This document shows positions 5,761 through 7,522 of a stretch of 7,522 nt of DNA, piece by piece; the first letter of the stretch is position 1; each line of letters opens with the position of its first letter. Location of the stretch: assembly GCA_030838885.1 (NCBI GenBank), contig JAUZEU010000245.1:1-7522 (forward strand), in the 5' to 3' direction. Below the pieces are notes generated by a model. That model saw nothing but the letters and a program-made list of their open reading frames with translations. It made no database searches and was not told the DNA's origin. Source of the DNA: Bryobacterales bacterium. GTDB lineage: Bacteria; Acidobacteriota; Terriglobia; Bryobacterales; Bryobacteraceae. A program made the position numbers and the translations under genes.

Positions 5761-7522
5761 ATGCGCCGACCATTTTTGTCGTTCCTCCTTCTGGTCACAA
5801 CCACGTCCGTTCTGGCCGGCGAAACCATCTATCAGAAGCCGCCCCAAGAAGTTCTGGACGTGCTCAATGCCCCGCTGACCCCGACCATTTCCGTCAGCCC
5901 CCGTCGCGACTACGCCATCCTGATGCAGCCCACGCGCTACCCATCAATTAATGAAGTCGCCCAACCGATGCTGCGTCTCGCCGGGATCCGCATTGACTCC
6001 AACACCAATGGCATGCACCTCTCGGGCAATCTCACCTCATTCACCATCAAACGCCTGTCCGATGGGGCCGATATCAAGGTCTCCATGCCCGCCGACCCCA
6101 AACTCGGCCCTCCCTCTTGGAGCCCGGACGGAAATCGGTTCGCTTTTTCGAATACCACCGCACAAGGCATTGAACTCTGGCTCGGCGTCACCGCAACAGG
6201 ACAAACCCACCGTGTGGATAACGTGACACTGAACGGGGTTCGCGTCGCCGCGGGTGGCGGACGTGGCGCGGGCGGCGGAGGAGCCGTCGTATGGCTTGGG
6301 GACAGCAAGACACTCGTCTTGCACCTCATCCCGGCGGGCCGCGGCGCTCCCCCTTCCGAACCGGCCATCCCGAGGGGCCCACACACCCAGGAAAGCCTCG
6401 GCCACGCGGGCCCGGCGCCCACCTTTGAAGACCTCCTCTCCAACCCTCATGACGAAGACCTCTTCGACTACTACGCCACCGCCCAGCTCGCCTATCTTGA
6501 CGTAGTGACCGGCAAAGTGTCGCCGCTCGGGAAACCCGGCATTTTCACGATGGTCCGGCCCTCGCCTGACGAAAAGCACCTGATGGTGGGCCACCTGCAC
6601 CGACCTTATTCCTACCAACTTCCGGCCGGATCCTTCCCGCAGGAAGTCGAAGTCTGGGACCGTACCGCGAAAGTCGAATACAAGGTTGCGAGCCTCGGCC
6701 TGTCTGAGCGCGTGCCCTTAGGCGGCGTCCGCACCGGCCCACGCTCCTATGAATGGATCCCCGAGAAATCCGCCACGCTCCTCTGGGTTGAAGCCCAGGA
6801 TGGCGGCAACCCCAAAGAAAAGGTCCCTTTCCGGGATAAGATCTATGCCCACGCCGCCCCCTTCCAGGGCGAGCCCCGCGAGGTCAACAAGACGCAGGAG
6901 CGCTTCCGCGGTTTTCAGCCGCTCGCTAATGGGAAAGCGCTGGTGGAAGACTACGAACGTAACAAGCGCGTCCTCCGTACTATGGAGATCGACCTCGAAA
7001 AGCCAGGCTCCGAACCGAAAGTCATCTTCAGCCGCAATGAGCGCGATGCCTACCACGACCCCGGCACGCCTCTCACGAAGAGCACGCCCGAAGGCCGCCG
7101 CACCGTCATTCAGGCCGGCGAGGAAATCCTCCTTTCCGGACTCGGTGCCTCCCCCACTGGCGACCACCCCTTTATTGACCGGTTCGATATTTCAACCGGC
7201 AAAAAGGAACGCATTTACGAAGCGCCCGCCAACTCCTTCGAAATCGTGGAAGCGGTTCTGGACGACACCGGATCCCGCCTGCTCACACGCCGGGAAAGCC
7301 CCACCGAGCCGCCGAATTACTTCATACGGACCGGCGCTACCCTGAAGGCCCTCACGCACTTTACGAACCCCGCGCCGACGACCGCCGGCATCACCAAACA
7401 ACTGGTCAACTACAAACGGGCCGACGGCGTGCCGCTCTCGTTCACCCTCTACCTGCCCGCCGGGTACAAGGCCGGAACCAAATTGCCCGCCGTCGTCTGG
7501 GCCTATCCATATGAGTTCAGCG
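5761..7522 (+). CDS. S9D-type prolyl oligopeptidase family peptidase (glutamyl endopeptidase-like), N-terminal part, 3' end outside window
   Basis: The frame opens at ATG 5761 and has no stop to the window edge (587 codons). A signal peptide (MRRPFLSFLLLVTTTSVLAG) indicates export. The visible part is the N-terminal beta-propeller of the S9 family, which gates access to the active site: WSPDGNRFAFSN (120-131, a PD40-type blade), DEDLFDYYATAQLAYLD near 231-247, HRPYSYQLP 280-288, LLWVEAQDGGNP near 340-351. From memory these blocks match plant chloroplast glutamyl endopeptidase and bacterial S9D relatives, which cleave short peptides. The alpha/beta-hydrolase domain begins at about 560 (FTLYLPAGY, LPAVVWAYPYEF); the catalytic Ser, Asp and His lie beyond the edge, so activity cannot be judged. 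A Gly-rich loop (AAGGGRGAGGGG, 163-174) and a Pro/Gly insert (about 187-218) interrupt the propeller. The start is supported by the signal peptide; no Shine-Dalgarno is evident. Confidence 0.88.
   Translation, partial: MRRPFLSFLLLVTTTSVLAGETIYQKPPQEVLDVLNAPLTPTISVSPRRDYAILMQPTRYPSINEVAQPMLRLAGIRIDSNTNGMHLSGNLTSFTIKRLSDGADIKVSMPADPKLGPPSWSPDGNRFAFSNTTAQGIELWLGVTATGQTHRVDNVTLNGVRVAAGGGRGAGGGGAVVWLGDSKTLVLHLIPAGRGAPPSEPAIPRGPHTQESLGHAGPAPTFEDLLSNPHDEDLFDYYATAQLAYLDVVTGKVSPLGKPGIFTMVRPSPDEKHLMVGHLHRPYSYQLPAGSFPQEVEVWDRTAKVEYKVASLGLSERVPLGGVRTGPRSYEWIPEKSATLLWVEAQDGGNPKEKVPFRDKIYAHAAPFQGEPREVNKTQERFRGFQPLANGKALVEDYERNKRVLRTMEIDLEKPGSEPKVIFSRNERDAYHDPGTPLTKSTPEGRRTVIQAGEEILLSGLGASPTGDHPFIDRFDISTGKKERIYEAPANSFEIVEAVLDDTGSRLLTRRESPTEPPNYFIRTGATLKALTHFTNPAPTTAGITKQLVNYKRADGVPLSFTLYLPAGYKAGTKLPAVVWAYPYEFS

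Noticed and set aside
5937..7167. Several minus-strand frames (5937-6443, 6037-6618, 6718-7167) opposite the S9 peptidase
   Set aside because: Gly/Ala/Arg-rich shadows typical of high-GC genes; the plus strand is one unbroken peptidase frame with a signal peptide.
1..7522. CRISPR array, riboswitch, toxin-antitoxin pair or defence system
   Set aside because: No spaced repeats, no recognisable riboswitch core and no small gene pairs or defence domains were found on reading both strands.

Overview
The window looks like bacterial chromosome of moderately high GC. The S9D-type peptidase, YncE-like propeller, PAP2 phosphatase and the style of the recombinase are all familiar from Acidobacteriota (Solibacter/Bryobacter-like). 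That placement rests on family resemblance from memory, and no marker gene is present to confirm it. I found no previously undescribed system. The interest lies in a decayed junction zone in the left half.

Left part (1-1263): the 3' end of a DUF1801-family gene enters on the plus strand and stops at 160. On the minus strand, an acyltransferase-3 membrane protein starts at 1263 and is still open at base 1. Its last ~54 visible codons are therefore antisense to the DUF1801 gene, a convergent overlap that suggests the acyltransferase lost its own stop at a rearrangement.

Middle part (1264-3540): this is a scrap zone. It holds (i) a minus-strand serine recombinase whose catalytic domain is open but whose C-terminal DNA-binding part is broken by two single-base insertions; (ii) an imperfect inverted repeat followed by the 3' half of a tRNA-Gly(CCC), which looks like an attachment-site scar; (iii) about 340 bases with nothing recognisable; and (iv) the C-terminal half of an Nramp-family metal transporter carrying two frameshifts and an in-frame TGA.

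Right part (3541-7522): intact genes. A secreted YncE-like beta-propeller protein (plus) converges on a PAP2 phosphatase (minus). The PAP2 gene is divergent from a secreted S9D-type (glutamyl endopeptidase-like) prolyl-oligopeptidase family protein (plus), which runs off the right edge before its catalytic domain. The three right-hand products all have export signals and would act in the cell envelope or periplasm. Nothing in the sequence shows that they share a pathway.
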